Below, piece after piece: positions 1 through 10,880 of a stretch of 44,459 nt of DNA; position 1 is the stretch's first letter; each line of letters opens with the position of its first letter. The notes beneath the pieces are model-generated. The model worked only from the letters and a program-made list of their open reading frames with translations, made no database searches and had not been told where the DNA came from. The stretch is from Carex sylvatica (taxonomy: Eukaryota; Streptophyta; Magnoliopsida; Poales; Cyperaceae). The stretch covers positions 1 through 44,459 of the forward strand of contig CAXKVR010000112.1 in the NCBI GenBank assembly GCA_964058845.1, written 5' to 3'. The position numbers and the translations under genes are program-made.

Positions 1-134
1 ACGGTGACACAAAAATAAATTCATATGAACCCCTCTCCATCTTTCTATTTGCCAATAAAGATGTTTTCCTAGCTGAAATTTCAACTTTTTTTTTTTTTTT
101 ATCTATTTGCGAATTTATAGAAGTTGGGTATTAC

Positions 135-417
135 TAGGGGTATAGATGGATCGGATAATATCCTACTGTATCCGGATCCATATCTGAAAATTTAGATACG
201 GATATCTATATTCATGCGGATACAGATATAATTTTGAATTTTAATTATCCATATCTGAATATTAGATATATATCATATAATTTAATATATATTATGAAAA
301 TATTTCTGTATATATCTACAAATATATGATCCGTATCCATCAAATATTCAATTTGTATCCGTATCTAAAAAAATAAAAGCGGATACGGATATGGTTTTAT
401 GACTCGTTTGCAACCTA
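135..417. mobile_element. hAT-type MITE rich in GGATACGGATA motifs
   Basis: This 283-bp element begins TAGGGGTATAG and ends TTGCAACCTA, so both ends read TAGG inward. It is flanked by near-identical 8-bp direct repeats, GGTATTAC (127-134) and AGTATTAC (418-425), seven of eight bases matching. A TAGGG terminus with an 8-bp target duplication is typical of hAT transposons. The interior is a degenerate array of GGATACGGATA/TATCCGTATCC motifs and has no coding capacity. The inverted repeat at the ends is short and imperfect, so the hAT assignment rests mainly on the duplication and terminal bases. Confidence 0.7.
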
Positions 418-618
418 AGTATTACGCCAGAAAGAGACCTCCGGTCAAAATGGCTGTAACGAAGTGGTGAACTTGCAAAAAAAAAAAAATTGAATACTAA
501 TTTGAACATTATAAGCTTTATGCGTGAAATAGTAGGCCCAAACACGAGAGAATTTGCGAAGCTTAGTTTGGGCCGGGCCTTGCTGGCCTTATACACAGCA
601 AAGTGTATTCTGGACAAA

Positions 619-932
619 ATTACGGCCAGAAGTAGCTTTTTAATTGTGGTAATTATTTTTATCATTGCATTGAAATCTGAGTCATACTAACAAAAAAGTC
701 AATGAATCAGAAAAAATAGCATACATAAAATGAATCTACATAGTTGATATTTCATTAACTGAGTTCTGAAAAAAAAATTACAGCAAAAGTAGCTGTTTTG
801 ATAGGTGCAATTATTTTAATTGTTGCATTGAAACCTGAGTCATACTTATAAGAAAAGCCAAGAAATCAGAAAAAAAAAATACATATATTAAAACTGAATT
901 ACATAGTTGATGTTTCATTAACTATGCTCAGT
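619..932. repeat. Tandem direct duplication, two units of about 157 bp
   Basis: Unit 1 (619-775) and unit 2 (776-932) share the same order of landmarks: AATTACRGC, AGTAGCT, a run ending TTGCATTGAAA, CTGAGTCATACT, AATCAGAAAAAA, ACATAGTTGAT and TTTCATTAACT. The units differ by scattered substitutions and small indels, so the duplication is not recent. It lies immediately downstream of the receptor-kinase stop codon at 1050, where the 3' UTR or terminator would be expected. No coding function is apparent. Confidence 0.8.
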
Positions 933-1049
933 GCAATAATTAAAATTTTAAACTATGTATAAAAATAATTAGAAGCAATATTTACATGAAACGAAATTTC
1001 GGGTACAATTTCACATGTATCCAGGTTGCAAAGCTTGATAATTTCAGAC

Positions 1050-4000
1050 CTACCTAAGGCTAGGCTGTACAAATGATTCAGTATACAAGGAAGAGTTGGA
1101 TATGTCGAATTTCGAAGAAGTTTCTGAGGAGCTTCTTCCAAATACATCAATTGATTCAACTCTGCTCATTGCTGCCTTTTGCTCGATTAGAATAGCCTCC
1201 TGGATCTCCTTCAAGACTTCTGAAATCGACGGCCTCTCCATTCCTCTTTGTTTTACACACATCAATGCAACTTCCGTGATTTTCCATATCGATTGTGTAT
1301 CATAGGTAGGTTCTAGGGACTTATCTATAATGGCGTGTATGTTGCCGTTTTCTATATGATCTTTTGCCTGACAAAAAAAGTGCTTTCCAATTAGCACAAG
1401 TTATTTTTGTAATTTTGAATTTTACTATTCAAGGGACCTAGGTTTGATGATCATGGTACATAACAGTGTGTACCTGATAATATTATTTTTGAACCGAACC
1501 TAAGGATTATTCAGTAGTTTCTGTAAAAGGTTATTGGTTAACAAGTAAAAGGAGGACTTTCATTACTATGCAAAGTTGCTGGTAGGAAATTGCTTAATTA
1601 CAAATTTAACAAAAAAGAAATTTGGTATTATGAAACAATTTTATTAGTCCATAGAACTAGAATTAAGGAGGAAATAATTGACAGTTGTCAATGGTATAAA
1701 AGAAACTAACCCATTCAGCTATATACTGGAAATCATCACCAAAATCCTCCCTGGATATGGGACCACAACCCGAAATCAATTCAAGAAGAATAATCCCGAA
1801 ACTAAATATATCGGTCTTCACAGTGAATTGTTGAGTAGCATAGTACCTATTCATTTTCAAAGCATACAATTTAGCATTAATGGATATTTGAAAATTCAAT
1901 TGACAAATAAATTTATGTGGTGGAAAGTAAGTAGATAGTTAATTAAGCTTACTCGGGATCCATATATCCAAATGTTCCTTTAATCATGCTTGAAACATAG
2001 GTACCATCGGCCATGAGTTTAGATAGACCCAAATCAGAAACCTTAGCTCTCATGTTCTTGTCTATTAATATATTGCTGCTCTTTAAATCTCTGTGTATAA
2101 TTTCTGGCGAGCAACCTGTGTGAAGGTACTCTATACCTGAATTAAGAAAAAAAAATACTACAAAGGATGTAAAACTATAAATAAAAGCATAATTTCTTAA
2201 AGTGTATATTTTTATTTGAGGTTAAGATAAAGATCAAGCCTTTCAACTTTAAATATTCACAAGAGATCTTCAAACTGAATTTCAATCTTGCGAATTTTAA
2301 CACAAAAGGTATTGTTTTAGCCACTAGATCGAAGATCATTGCTAAAGAGAACGAAAATATTTATTTTTCTGTTATAAATTAATTTTCACCAAAGTAACAA
2401 CTTAATTGGAGAACCAAACCTTTTGCCGCATCTTCAGCTATCTCCATTCGTTTGACCCAACTAGAGATCTTCTTCTCTGGAGGACCTGATAATATTTTTC
2501 ATTATATATTTTATCAAAACAAAAAGAATGATAATCTATAAAAATATATTTATTTATCGATGAAATGTAAAATAACGATGTGATATACGTGACGTACCAC
2601 GCAGGTGCTCAGCTAAGGTTCCCTCGTGCATGAATTCATAAACAAGTATAGTACTGTCATCTTGTTGACTATATCCTAAAAATTTCACCAGGTGCTTATG
2701 ATGTATCCTTGACAGCAAAGTTACCTTAAGAGTGAGAGTAAGATAGAGCATGCCAGATATTAGAGTTATGTAATGCTGTCTATTAATCATATTGACTAGC
2801 TTGTTTAATTCAGATAAAAGAGAGATGAACCCTGTACCAGCCATTACCTAGACATAAATATTAATAATTACTAAACTATTTTTTTTTTCTTTTTACTGGG
2901 CTTGTAAGTTTTTTGTTTCAAAATTGTGTGACAATCAGGTCCAATACCAATGTAAAGGTTATTTCATATATATCATTAAACCGTACCATACGGTTTACCA
3001 GAATCATTGTACCAGTATTTGTTAAAATCAAACTGGTATCCAATCTCAAACATATACATACCTCATTTATGAACTCACGAATCCCTTGATTGGACTCAGT
3101 ATTGTGAACCTTGACTGCAATCTCAGTGCCATCATTTAGTTTTCCATAATAAACCGAGCCGAAACCACCCTTTCCTATTATCTTCTCAAAATCATCAGTT
3201 GCATCCTCAATTTCTGACAACTCAAATCTATGTGCTGGTTCACTATCTAATTCACTCAGTAAATTTAACTGGGAAATTGGCAAACGCCCAGTTTTACCTG
3301 AAATGAATTAAATAAAAGAAGCATTTGAGTTTAAAAAAAACTCTTAAGTGTTAAGATATATAAAGTTAAGGAAAAATATTTATATAACACTAAATCTTAC
3401 AAAGAACCCTAATTAAGAATAAATATAATCAGGATGACTTGAGGACTTAACTCTCTTTAATTTAACAATAAAATTGGAAGCAAGCACTAGCAACAACAAA
3501 AGGAACTCTGCATTGTCTATAAAATGATACCTTTTTTTCTCCCCTTTTTCTTGTATTTACACAAATAGCATGCTGCGAGAACTAAGAATAGCAGCAATAC
3601 AGCACCAACAATAGAGAAGATAATAACAAAATTTTTCTTTGCTTTGCTGCTCGGATGGAGACCCGGGTTTCCTGAATAGCTATTTAATAAATGAGAAGTA
3701 CAAATGTTAGCAATATTCGGTGCATATTTCCTTTTCCTCCTGGTAAAACAAAATAACCAAAAACAAAATGAACAAGTAATAAAAAGGAAGTGCATACTTG
3801 AAAACAACATTTTTGCTAAGAAGTCCCTTTGGTATTACTCCAGACAAATTGTTGTTCTGTACATACCTGCAAATGTTTATGTATTATGAGATTGTACACA
3901 ACTATTTAAAAAGGTGCTAAAATAATTTCAAAATGGATAAATTATTAAACGTTTTTAAAAACATTAATTATTGGTAGCGAAAGTCTTCTTCCCTTTTTTT

Positions 4001-7000
4001 TTTCTTCCCCTTTTGACAACCCAGTTATTGGAGAAAACATTAATTCAATTGCTTAATTTTTCAGATCGTTCTTTTCTTATTAAACACAAAAGGGTATTGA
4101 GTAAAGATATTCATTACTTCCTTATATTGCAACATAATAGAAGTTATAGAAGAGTAATTGAATCACTTACACTTGCTTTAGATTTGGGAGGTTGGCCAAA
4201 GATGAAGGCAGTGAACCAGTAAGCTTATTATTTTCAAGGTGACTGTAACAGAGAACAAAATATATGTATATATAAATTAATATAAGATGCCATTATGATC
4301 TTATTTGCAAACAAAGTTTGAAATAACTGTTCTCTTACATAATTTGTAAATTTGGGCACCCACTAAAGTCAGGTATTGAACCGGTAAGTGAATTGTTATC
4401 AAGGTATCTGCATTAAAAGTTCAAATCCAGTGAGCTGAAAAATAAAAAAGAAATACATGGAGGCAGATTTTAAAATTGAAGCACAGAAATATTTAGTTCC
4501 AAATATGTAATTCTCTGACATGAAAAAGGACCAAATAAAGTTTCTTATAATAACTAAAAAAATAACAAAGATAAAAAAAAGGAAATTTTTTACAATCTGT
4601 TGCAAAAGACAAAGATATAAATAACTAAGCACACATGTTTACTTAGAGAAAAACAGGAATAAAAAGGGAGAATAAACGTTTCAGTCTTACAGTTCAACCA
4701 AGCCTGCTAAGCTTGTCAGTTCCGGAGGAATATTTCCAGTTAAATTCTTCCCAGACAGATCTCTGTTTTAAATTTGGAAATAGAAAATTGAAAAACAAGA
4801 GGGTTAGTTTTGATATTAGTCATGAAAACAAAGATCATATGCGCCACTTCCCATGGTCGGATTGGAAAAAATAAGATTCATAACAAAAGATGTCATACGT
4901 TGAAATTATTTTGGGTTGGCTATTAGAACTGCATTGAACCCAAGACCATGAAGCAGGTAAACACGGGTCACCACCTTCTTGGGCCCACAAAGCTTGTGGG
5001 TAGCTTGCTACTAAACTAGACATTGCAGTTGCTGAGACTCAAAAAGAGAAACTGTCAGAAAAATTTGAAACTAAATCTCTGTTGGAGCTTTTCAGCTCAA
5101 TGAAAAGAGTACCATATCGTACCATCGAGAGATCCAAAATTGATCAGCACATACTTCAAAATTTCAAACGCATTAAGAATTGGACCCCGTGTCGAATCAT
5201 TGGTTTGTTGAAACAAGAGAGATGCAATGTAAGGCAAGGAGACATTCCAAAACCCCGGCTCGTAAAGCCGGTAGTTCCCGTTTGCATTTTCCTGCACATT
5301 CACGACGGCATCATTGACGGGTGGGCCATATGGAAGTACAACCTTAAATTGTCTTGTTTCATTTGGGCCCAAGTTTTCAATCTCTGCCATGTATGTAAAT
5401 GCCCATGCATTTCCTGGAAAGTTATCTAGGTTCATGCGGTATGTTAACGTCCCGTTATTTCCCACTACTGCAGTTTGCATGACCTTCACCGGGGGGAACT
5501 CACCATGATCAACATATATTGGTTTTGTGGTTGAAACTTTCTCCGTACCAGCTGCCACATCGACTAGGTAATTCGGTCTTTTAATGGCATCAGATTCCCA
5601 AATCCTGTCAAACGGGTCATCAGGGTATCTAAAGAAAAAAAGAAGCATAAATTATTATCAGATAATACAGGATATTGCACAAATAGTTAATTTCTCTACT
5701 TGTTACATACACAGTAACATTTAGACATATGTTTGTGTGTACATCACACGTAAGAAGACTAAATATTTCTCTTAAACAGTTACACATTTTTTATTTTTTG
5801 ATAAAGTGTAAATGGGTATTTTAGAAATTTAAAATGAGTTTTAATAGAAAAGTTAATAAATTGGGTAAATTTGTTATTTTTAAAATTTAGATGGGTATTT
5901 ATGATATTATGAATTTTAGAGGAATATGTAATTTCGAGGTTTTTGAGGGATATACTACAAAGGTCATCTGCTATAAAGTGTACTGAAGCAGGCAGTTCTT
6001 AATTAACAAGTACATAAAAATGTTACCTTATTGATGCATTACTAAGCGCCCCAAAGTTTACTCTAGCAGCCGTGTACATAAAGTACTGATCCTCAAACAT
6101 GGTATTATACATAGATCCATTGAATTGCCTAAGCTCAATCGTCGATATAAACCGCACACCCGACGAAACGTTGTACAAACAAACACTGAGAGACGGAGAC
6201 GGTGCCAACACCACCATCTCACTCACCACTGGTGTGGTGGCATCATCAATCACAATTGTGTCCCAATATGTCGCGTCTAAAGAAATGACAAATTTTGGGT
6301 ACACGCTGGTGCCATCAAAGTTGCCATAAAGGAAGGTTGCTCTGACAAGGTACCGGAGGCGTGTTGTTACATTTAGTGTGTAGCAGTATTTCCTGTCATC
6401 GTTCGGAAAGAAACGCAACGTGTTGTACTGTGTTTTGTTGTTGTTTACCGGTGAAGAAGTGTTGGCACGTTGCCCGAATGGGTAGTTGGTATCAGGAATC
6501 CATTGGAGGCCGATATCGTCGGTGTGTGCCCTGCTTCCACCACAATCAATATTCACAAAACCTACACTTGTAATATTAACATCATCACCGTAAAGTGCAA
6601 AATTACCAAAATAGAGCAGATCATCCAGCGTATGTTCTTTTATGTACTTTTATGTGAATATTTATCTGATTAAATCACAAAAGAGTTTCTTAAGAAAAGA
6701 TGATTTTTTTTTTAATTTAATTGCAGAATTCAACAAATAAATTAATTAAAATTGTATATGTACATAATAAAACCAAAAGAAATACATTGAAAGGATGACT
6801 AAAATGGAGCTTGAAAAAAAAGCAAAGGCAATTGGACAACAGAAGAGAAGATGAGAATAATTTGAGAAAGGTATCTTTAAGGAATTAATTGGCACTAGAA
6901 ACAGGTGCAGAGTTGAGATCTTCCTGTTTTGGAAATAAGAGATGTCCCAGAAAGAAAAATTATACAACAAAATATAGATTTCTGAGATAATAAATGATGA

Positions 7001-7081
7001 TGCACCTGGTACTTGAGCTTTTGTCACCGGCACTAGAAATACTAGTAGAAGAATAACCAGAAGACATGATGAACTCTCCAT
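1050..7081 (-). CDS. Malectin-like LRR receptor-like serine/threonine kinase (At1g67720-type, LRR-I subfamily)
   Basis: I infer 15 exons: 7081-7006, 6561-6027, 5628-5123, 5031-4899, 4762-4691, 4407-4339, 4242-4171, 3866-3798, 3679-3531, 3297-3062, 2724-2598, 2485-2420, 2136-1953, 1846-1711 and 1367-1050. All introns are GT-AG and phases match at every junction, giving 915 codons without a premature stop. In order: signal peptide (about residues 1-23), malectin-like ectodomain (about 26-372), a GGDPC/WSWVQC cap, leucine-rich repeats in 69-72-bp exons (about 417-511), one membrane span (about 528-551), and a kinase domain from about 597. Visible kinase motifs are GKGGFG (602-607), the IAVK lysine (623), HRDLK (718-722), DLG in place of DFG (738-740) and GTFGYMDPE (757-765). 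The family acts at the plasma membrane in signalling; the ligand is unknown. Length is close to Arabidopsis relatives, and the gene looks intact. Confidence 0.93.
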
Positions 7082-7164
7082 TCCCCCCTCTCTCTCTCTC
7101 TAAAACATAGCAATGGGCAATGGCTAAGGGCTGCTGAGTGACTCTCTCCCTCTTTCTCTCTCTT

Positions 7165-7200
7165 TATTTCTATAAACTATATATTTCCCACGTGGTGGTT
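7165..7200 (-). promoter_or_regulatory. Putative core promoter of the receptor kinase with G-box
   Basis: About 90-110 bp upstream of the inferred ATG (7081), the minus strand has the TATA-like stretch ATATATAGTTTATAG (about 7171-7185). Just upstream of that is a palindromic CACGTG G-box (7189-7194). The intervening leader is rich in GA on the minus strand, common in plant 5' UTRs. G-boxes bind bZIP and bHLH factors, so light, ABA or stress input is possible, but this is inferred from motif position alone. Confidence 0.45.
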
Positions 7201-8163
7201 AAGAATCTTGTAATTACTAATAATGGTGCACAACGAATAAATATATATAAAATAATATATCCCTATATATTAGGGAATAAACGTCACCAGCCTTATTTTT
7301 TTCAGGATTTTATGTGACAGTTTATTTCATTTTCTTTTTTCAAATTTTAAGATTTTTTTCTTACGCTTACAAATTAATCATATAACATTAATAGATAAGG
7401 TTGTTATCGTTTCTCTTATATATAGTTTTTCAACAAAAAAAATATTTTCTCTTATATATGATTATATTTTTTTTAGATAAATAAAAAAAATTACTTGATT
7501 TAAAAAATTTAGACCATTCGAAAGTAACGATTTTCCATCCAGCTAAAAAAATAGTAATTAAATTTTTAAAATGTGAAATTTAGTCATACTGGCTTTTCAT
7601 ATGAAAATCATGTCGAATGACTCAGATCGACTATTTGAACTTTAAAACAAAAACATTGATTGATAGTACAAATCAATCCAATAGCCTCGCTCATTATAAG
7701 TTATAAATTAAAAAAAAAGGTTTGTAAAATTAATTATTTTTAATGTTGTATAGTACATATTGTTTTCTTCAATTAAACAAAATATCTTTGCAGGACAATA
7801 CTTTCTCTAATTTTACTGCTTAAATATTTTATTCAAGGGAAGACTAGCCTTCTTGTTTGATAAAATTAATGATATAAAATATTTCAAATATTCTGCACAT
7901 AAAATGTCAATAAAATAAATTAAAAAGTATGTCAAAGGCATGCAATGACTAGGAATTTAGTATATAATAATAACCTTGCTATTCTTCGCTTGGAAGAATA
8001 TATTTTGCATCAGGTGCAACAAACTAAACCACAATAATAATACACAAAAGGTTTTCTTTAAAGGATATCCCATTCTTTCCTACTAAATATCATAACCGTG
8101 CCGATTTTTTTATTCATAACATTACAAAAGTAAAAAAATTCAATTAGTGAAATTATTTCCGTA
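7201..8163. other. AT-rich upstream flank of the receptor kinase, no gene seen
   Basis: The stretch is very A+T rich, with poly-A/T runs and no open frame of interest. I see no target duplications or terminal repeats that would mark an element. It ends at the sharp boundary of the large palindrome at 8164. Confidence 0.6.
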
Positions 8164-8231
8164 AAATATTAAATATTAAAAAAATTGTAATGACTCACAT
8201 GCTGTAAATAATAATTATATATATATATATA

Positions 8232-8818
8232 GAGGTTGGCTACCACTACAAGAAGGTAGGTACTTTTCGCGAGGATAAAAAGTGCATTTATGACGGTACT
8301 CCGTCGTTAAAAGTACCGTCACTAATAGAAAAGCACATTTATGATGGTATTCCATCGCTAAAAGTCACTTTTTACCCTCGCGAAAAGTGCCTACTTCTTG
8401 TTGTGTACTATGCTTATATAAGCATATCCCCACATATGCTTATAACTCATTTTTGTATTTTCAATGTCCAAATGGTCGATCGGAACCGTTCATCTTGTTC
8501 TCCATATTAATATGTTCTTGGAGACTAAATTTTACATTTTTATGAATTTTTTTACTATTTATTAAGCTAATTTGAAAATCTCTGATCCAACGGTGGCTTC
8601 TGATTTTACTGTTTTGTTAAGCCACCGTTGGATCAGCGATTTTCAAAGTGGCTTAATAAATAGTAAAAAAATTCAGAAAAATATAAAATTTGGTGTCCAA
8701 GAACATATTAATATGGAGAACAAGTTGAACGGTTCTGATCGACCATTTGAACATTGCAAACACAAAAATGAGTTATAAGCATATGTGGGGATATGCTTAT
8801 ATAAGCATAGTAGCCAAC

Positions 8819-8821
<3 letters not shown>
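8232..8821. mobile_element. Hairpin MITE A1 (GAGGTTGGC family), interrupted by a CACTA MITE
   Basis: The ends are GAGGTTGGCTAC and GTAGCCAACCTC, and the body folds into two long arms around a short spacer near 8595-8625. Conserved internal signatures are ATAAGCATATCCCCACATAT near both ends and the class I core (TTTACTATTTATTAAG and its complement). It sits between (TA)n tracts. Removing the nested element and one TAC restores the sequence seen in the uninterrupted copy at 37342-37768. The two arms differ at roughly ten positions, so this copy is older than the palindrome that contains it. Confidence 0.85.
8244..8405. mobile_element. CACTA-type MITE nested in MITE A1
   Basis: This 162-bp element begins CACTACAAGAAGGTAGG and ends CTTCTTGTTGTG, and is bounded by the 3-bp duplication TAC (8241-8243 and 8406-8408). 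CACTACAAGAA is the classical terminus of CACTA (En/Spm) transposons, which make 3-bp duplications. The inverted repeat continues inward through TTTTCGCGAG/CTCGCGAAAA. It has no coding capacity and would need a transposase in trans. Its insertion site is confirmed by the empty sites at 9639-10060 and 37342-37768. Confidence 0.92.
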
Positions 8822-8850
<29 letters not shown>

Positions 8851-8869
8851 GACTCATTTTATATAATAT

Positions 8870-9220
8870 GAGTTGGTCTAAAATGAGCCATAGCTTATTT
8901 CACATTGGTGAGCCATGGCTCATTTTAGCCATTTTGAAAATTCAAACAACCGATCCGAACCGTTTATCTTGTTCTCTATATTGAAATGTGCTTGGAGACC
9001 AAATTTTACATTTTTTGGAATTTTTTACTATTTATTAAGCATTTTTAAAAATTGCTGATCCGATGGTCTAGAAATTTTTACTGTTCACAGCAAAACAGCA
9101 ATTTTCAAAAATACTTAATAAATAGTAAAAAAATTCCAACAAATATAAAATTTGGTCTCCAAGCACATTTCAATATAGAGATCACATCTAACGGTTCGGA
9201 TCGGTCGTTTGAACTTTCAA
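8870..9220. mobile_element. Hairpin MITE B1, right end missing
   Basis: It starts GAGTTGGTCTAAAATGAGCC after a (TA)n tract, runs through a full class I core with arms around about 9050-9105, and stops abruptly at ACTTTCAA, where MITE C1 begins. The complete relative at 43459-43878 continues with AATGGCTAAAATGAGCC, so the right terminus has been lost here. Its exact mirror image lies at 10479-10829. Confidence 0.8.
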
Positions 9221-9633
9221 GAGTAGAACTAGGGTGTTCTTAAGCTCACCAAAGTGTTTGATGAGTTTAACTTCAAAACCCATTAAATCGGTTTCAAATG
9301 ATGAATCTGAACTGTTAAAATCCGCCTACTTTACGAGTGATGCGTCTACATGTGAAAATTTTAAATATTCGGATTAATTTAATACAAAGTCAAGCGGTCA
9401 AAAAATGTTCAAAAAATGAATGCACTAAAATTAATTTATTAATCTTCTAATTTTAACTGATTGACTTTATACTAAATTAATTCGAATGTTTAAAATTTTC
9501 ACATGTAGACGCATCACTCGTAAGGTAGGCGGGTTCCAATGATTTGGATTCGTCATTTAAAACAGATTTGATAGGTTTTGGAGTTAAGCTCACCAAAGTG
9601 TTTGGTGAGCTTAAGAACACCCTAGTTCTACTC
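9221..9633. mobile_element. Hairpin MITE C1 (GAGTAGAACTAGGGTG family, class II core)
   Basis: The ends GAGTAGAACTAGGGTGTTC and GAACACCCTAGTTCTACTC are perfect inverted repeats that continue as long arms. The interior has the class II core, including CAAGTCAAGCGGTCAAAA-like sequence and GAGTGATGCGTCTACATGTG. The same core with other ends is seen at 32945-33371 and 42997-43408. No flanking target duplication survives because the element abuts truncated MITE B1 on the left and MITE A2 on the right. The mirror copy is at 10066-10478. Confidence 0.85.
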
Positions 9634-9638
9634 ATAAA

Positions 9639-10060
9639 GGTTGGCTACTATGCTTATATAAGCATATCCCCACATATGCTTATAACTCATTTTTGTGTTT
9701 CCAATGTCCAAATGGTCGATCTGAACTGTTAGATGTGATCTCTATATTGAAATGTGCTTGGAGACCAAATTTTACATTTTTATGAATTTTTTTACTATTT
9801 ATTAAGCCACTTTGAAAATTGCTGATCCAACGGTCGCTTAACAAAAACAGTAAAATCAGAAGCCACCGTTGGATCAGCAATTTTCAAAGTGACTTAATAA
9901 ATAGTAAAAAAATTCATAAAAATGTAAAATTTGGTCTCCAAGCACATTTCAATATAGAGATCACATCTAACAGTTCAGATCGACCATTTGGACATTGGAA
10001 ACACAAAAATGAGTTATAAGCATATGTGGGGATATGCTTATATAAGCATAGTAGCCAACC
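9639..10060. mobile_element. Hairpin MITE A2 at the palindrome centre
   Basis: This full-length A-family hairpin (GGTTGGCTACTATGC ... GCATAGTAGCCAACC) has its loop (about 9835-9864) on the symmetry axis of the 3.37-kb palindrome. Its arms differ at about one position outside the loop edge, whereas the arms of A1 and A4 differ at roughly 5-11 positions. The loop resembles that of the free copy at 37342-37768, so A2 was probably a normal hairpin element before the surrounding duplication formed. Confidence 0.88.
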
Positions 10061-10065
10061 TTTAT

Positions 10066-10478
10066 GAGTAGAACTAGGGTGTTCTTAAGCTCACCAAACA
10101 CTTTGGTGAGCTTAACTCCAAAACCTATCAAATCTGTTTTAAATGACGAATCCAAATCATTGGAACCCGCCTACCTTACGAGTGATGCGTCTACATGTGA
10201 AAATTTTAAACATTCGAATTAATTTAGTATAAAGTCAATCAGTTAAAATTAGAAGATTAATAAATTAATTTTAGTGCATTCATTTTTTGAACATTTTTTG
10301 ACCGCTTGACTTTGTATTAAATTAATCCGAATATTTAAAATTTTCACATGTAGACGCATCACTCGTAAAGTAGGCGGATTTTAACAGTTCAGATTCATCA
10401 TTTGAAACCGATTTAATGGGTTTTGAAGTTAAACTCATCAAACACTTTGGTGAGCTTAAGAACACCCTAGTTCTACTC
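10066..10478. mobile_element. Mirror copy of MITE C1
   Basis: This is the reverse complement of 9221-9633, with no differences that I noticed. It is part of the right arm of the large palindrome rather than an independent insertion. Confidence 0.88.
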
Positions 10479-10829
10479 TTGAAAGTTCAAACGACCGATC
10501 CGAACCGTTAGATGTGATCTCTATATTGAAATGTGCTTGGAGACCAAATTTTATATTTGTTGGAATTTTTTTACTATTTATTAAGTATTTTTGAAAATTG
10601 CTGTTTTGCTGTGAACAGTAAAAATTTCTAGACCATCGGATCAGCAATTTTTAAAAATGCTTAATAAATAGTAAAAAATTCCAAAAAATGTAAAATTTGG
10701 TCTCCAAGCACATTTCAATATAGAGAACAAGATAAACGGTTCGGATCGGTTGTTTGAATTTTCAAAATGGCTAAAATGAGCCATGGCTCACCAATGTGAA
10801 ATAAGCTATGGCTCATTTTAGACCAACTC
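10479..10829. mobile_element. Mirror copy of truncated MITE B1
   Basis: This is the reverse complement of 8870-9220, truncated at the same base where it meets the mirrored MITE C. The identical truncation in both arms shows that the rearrangement joining B and C happened before the inverted duplication. Confidence 0.85.
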
Positions 10830-10848
10830 ATATTATATAAAATGAGTC

Positions 10849-10877
<29 letters not shown>

Positions 10878-10880
<3 letters not shown>

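Noticed and set aside
1050..7081. Broken receptor-kinase pseudogene, suggested by many short separate frames
   Set aside because: All 15 inferred exons have GT-AG introns and matching phases and join to an uninterrupted 915-codon frame.
8222..8240. TATA-box promoters at the many (TA)n tracts
   Set aside because: These are microsatellites bordering MITEs and have no downstream gene.
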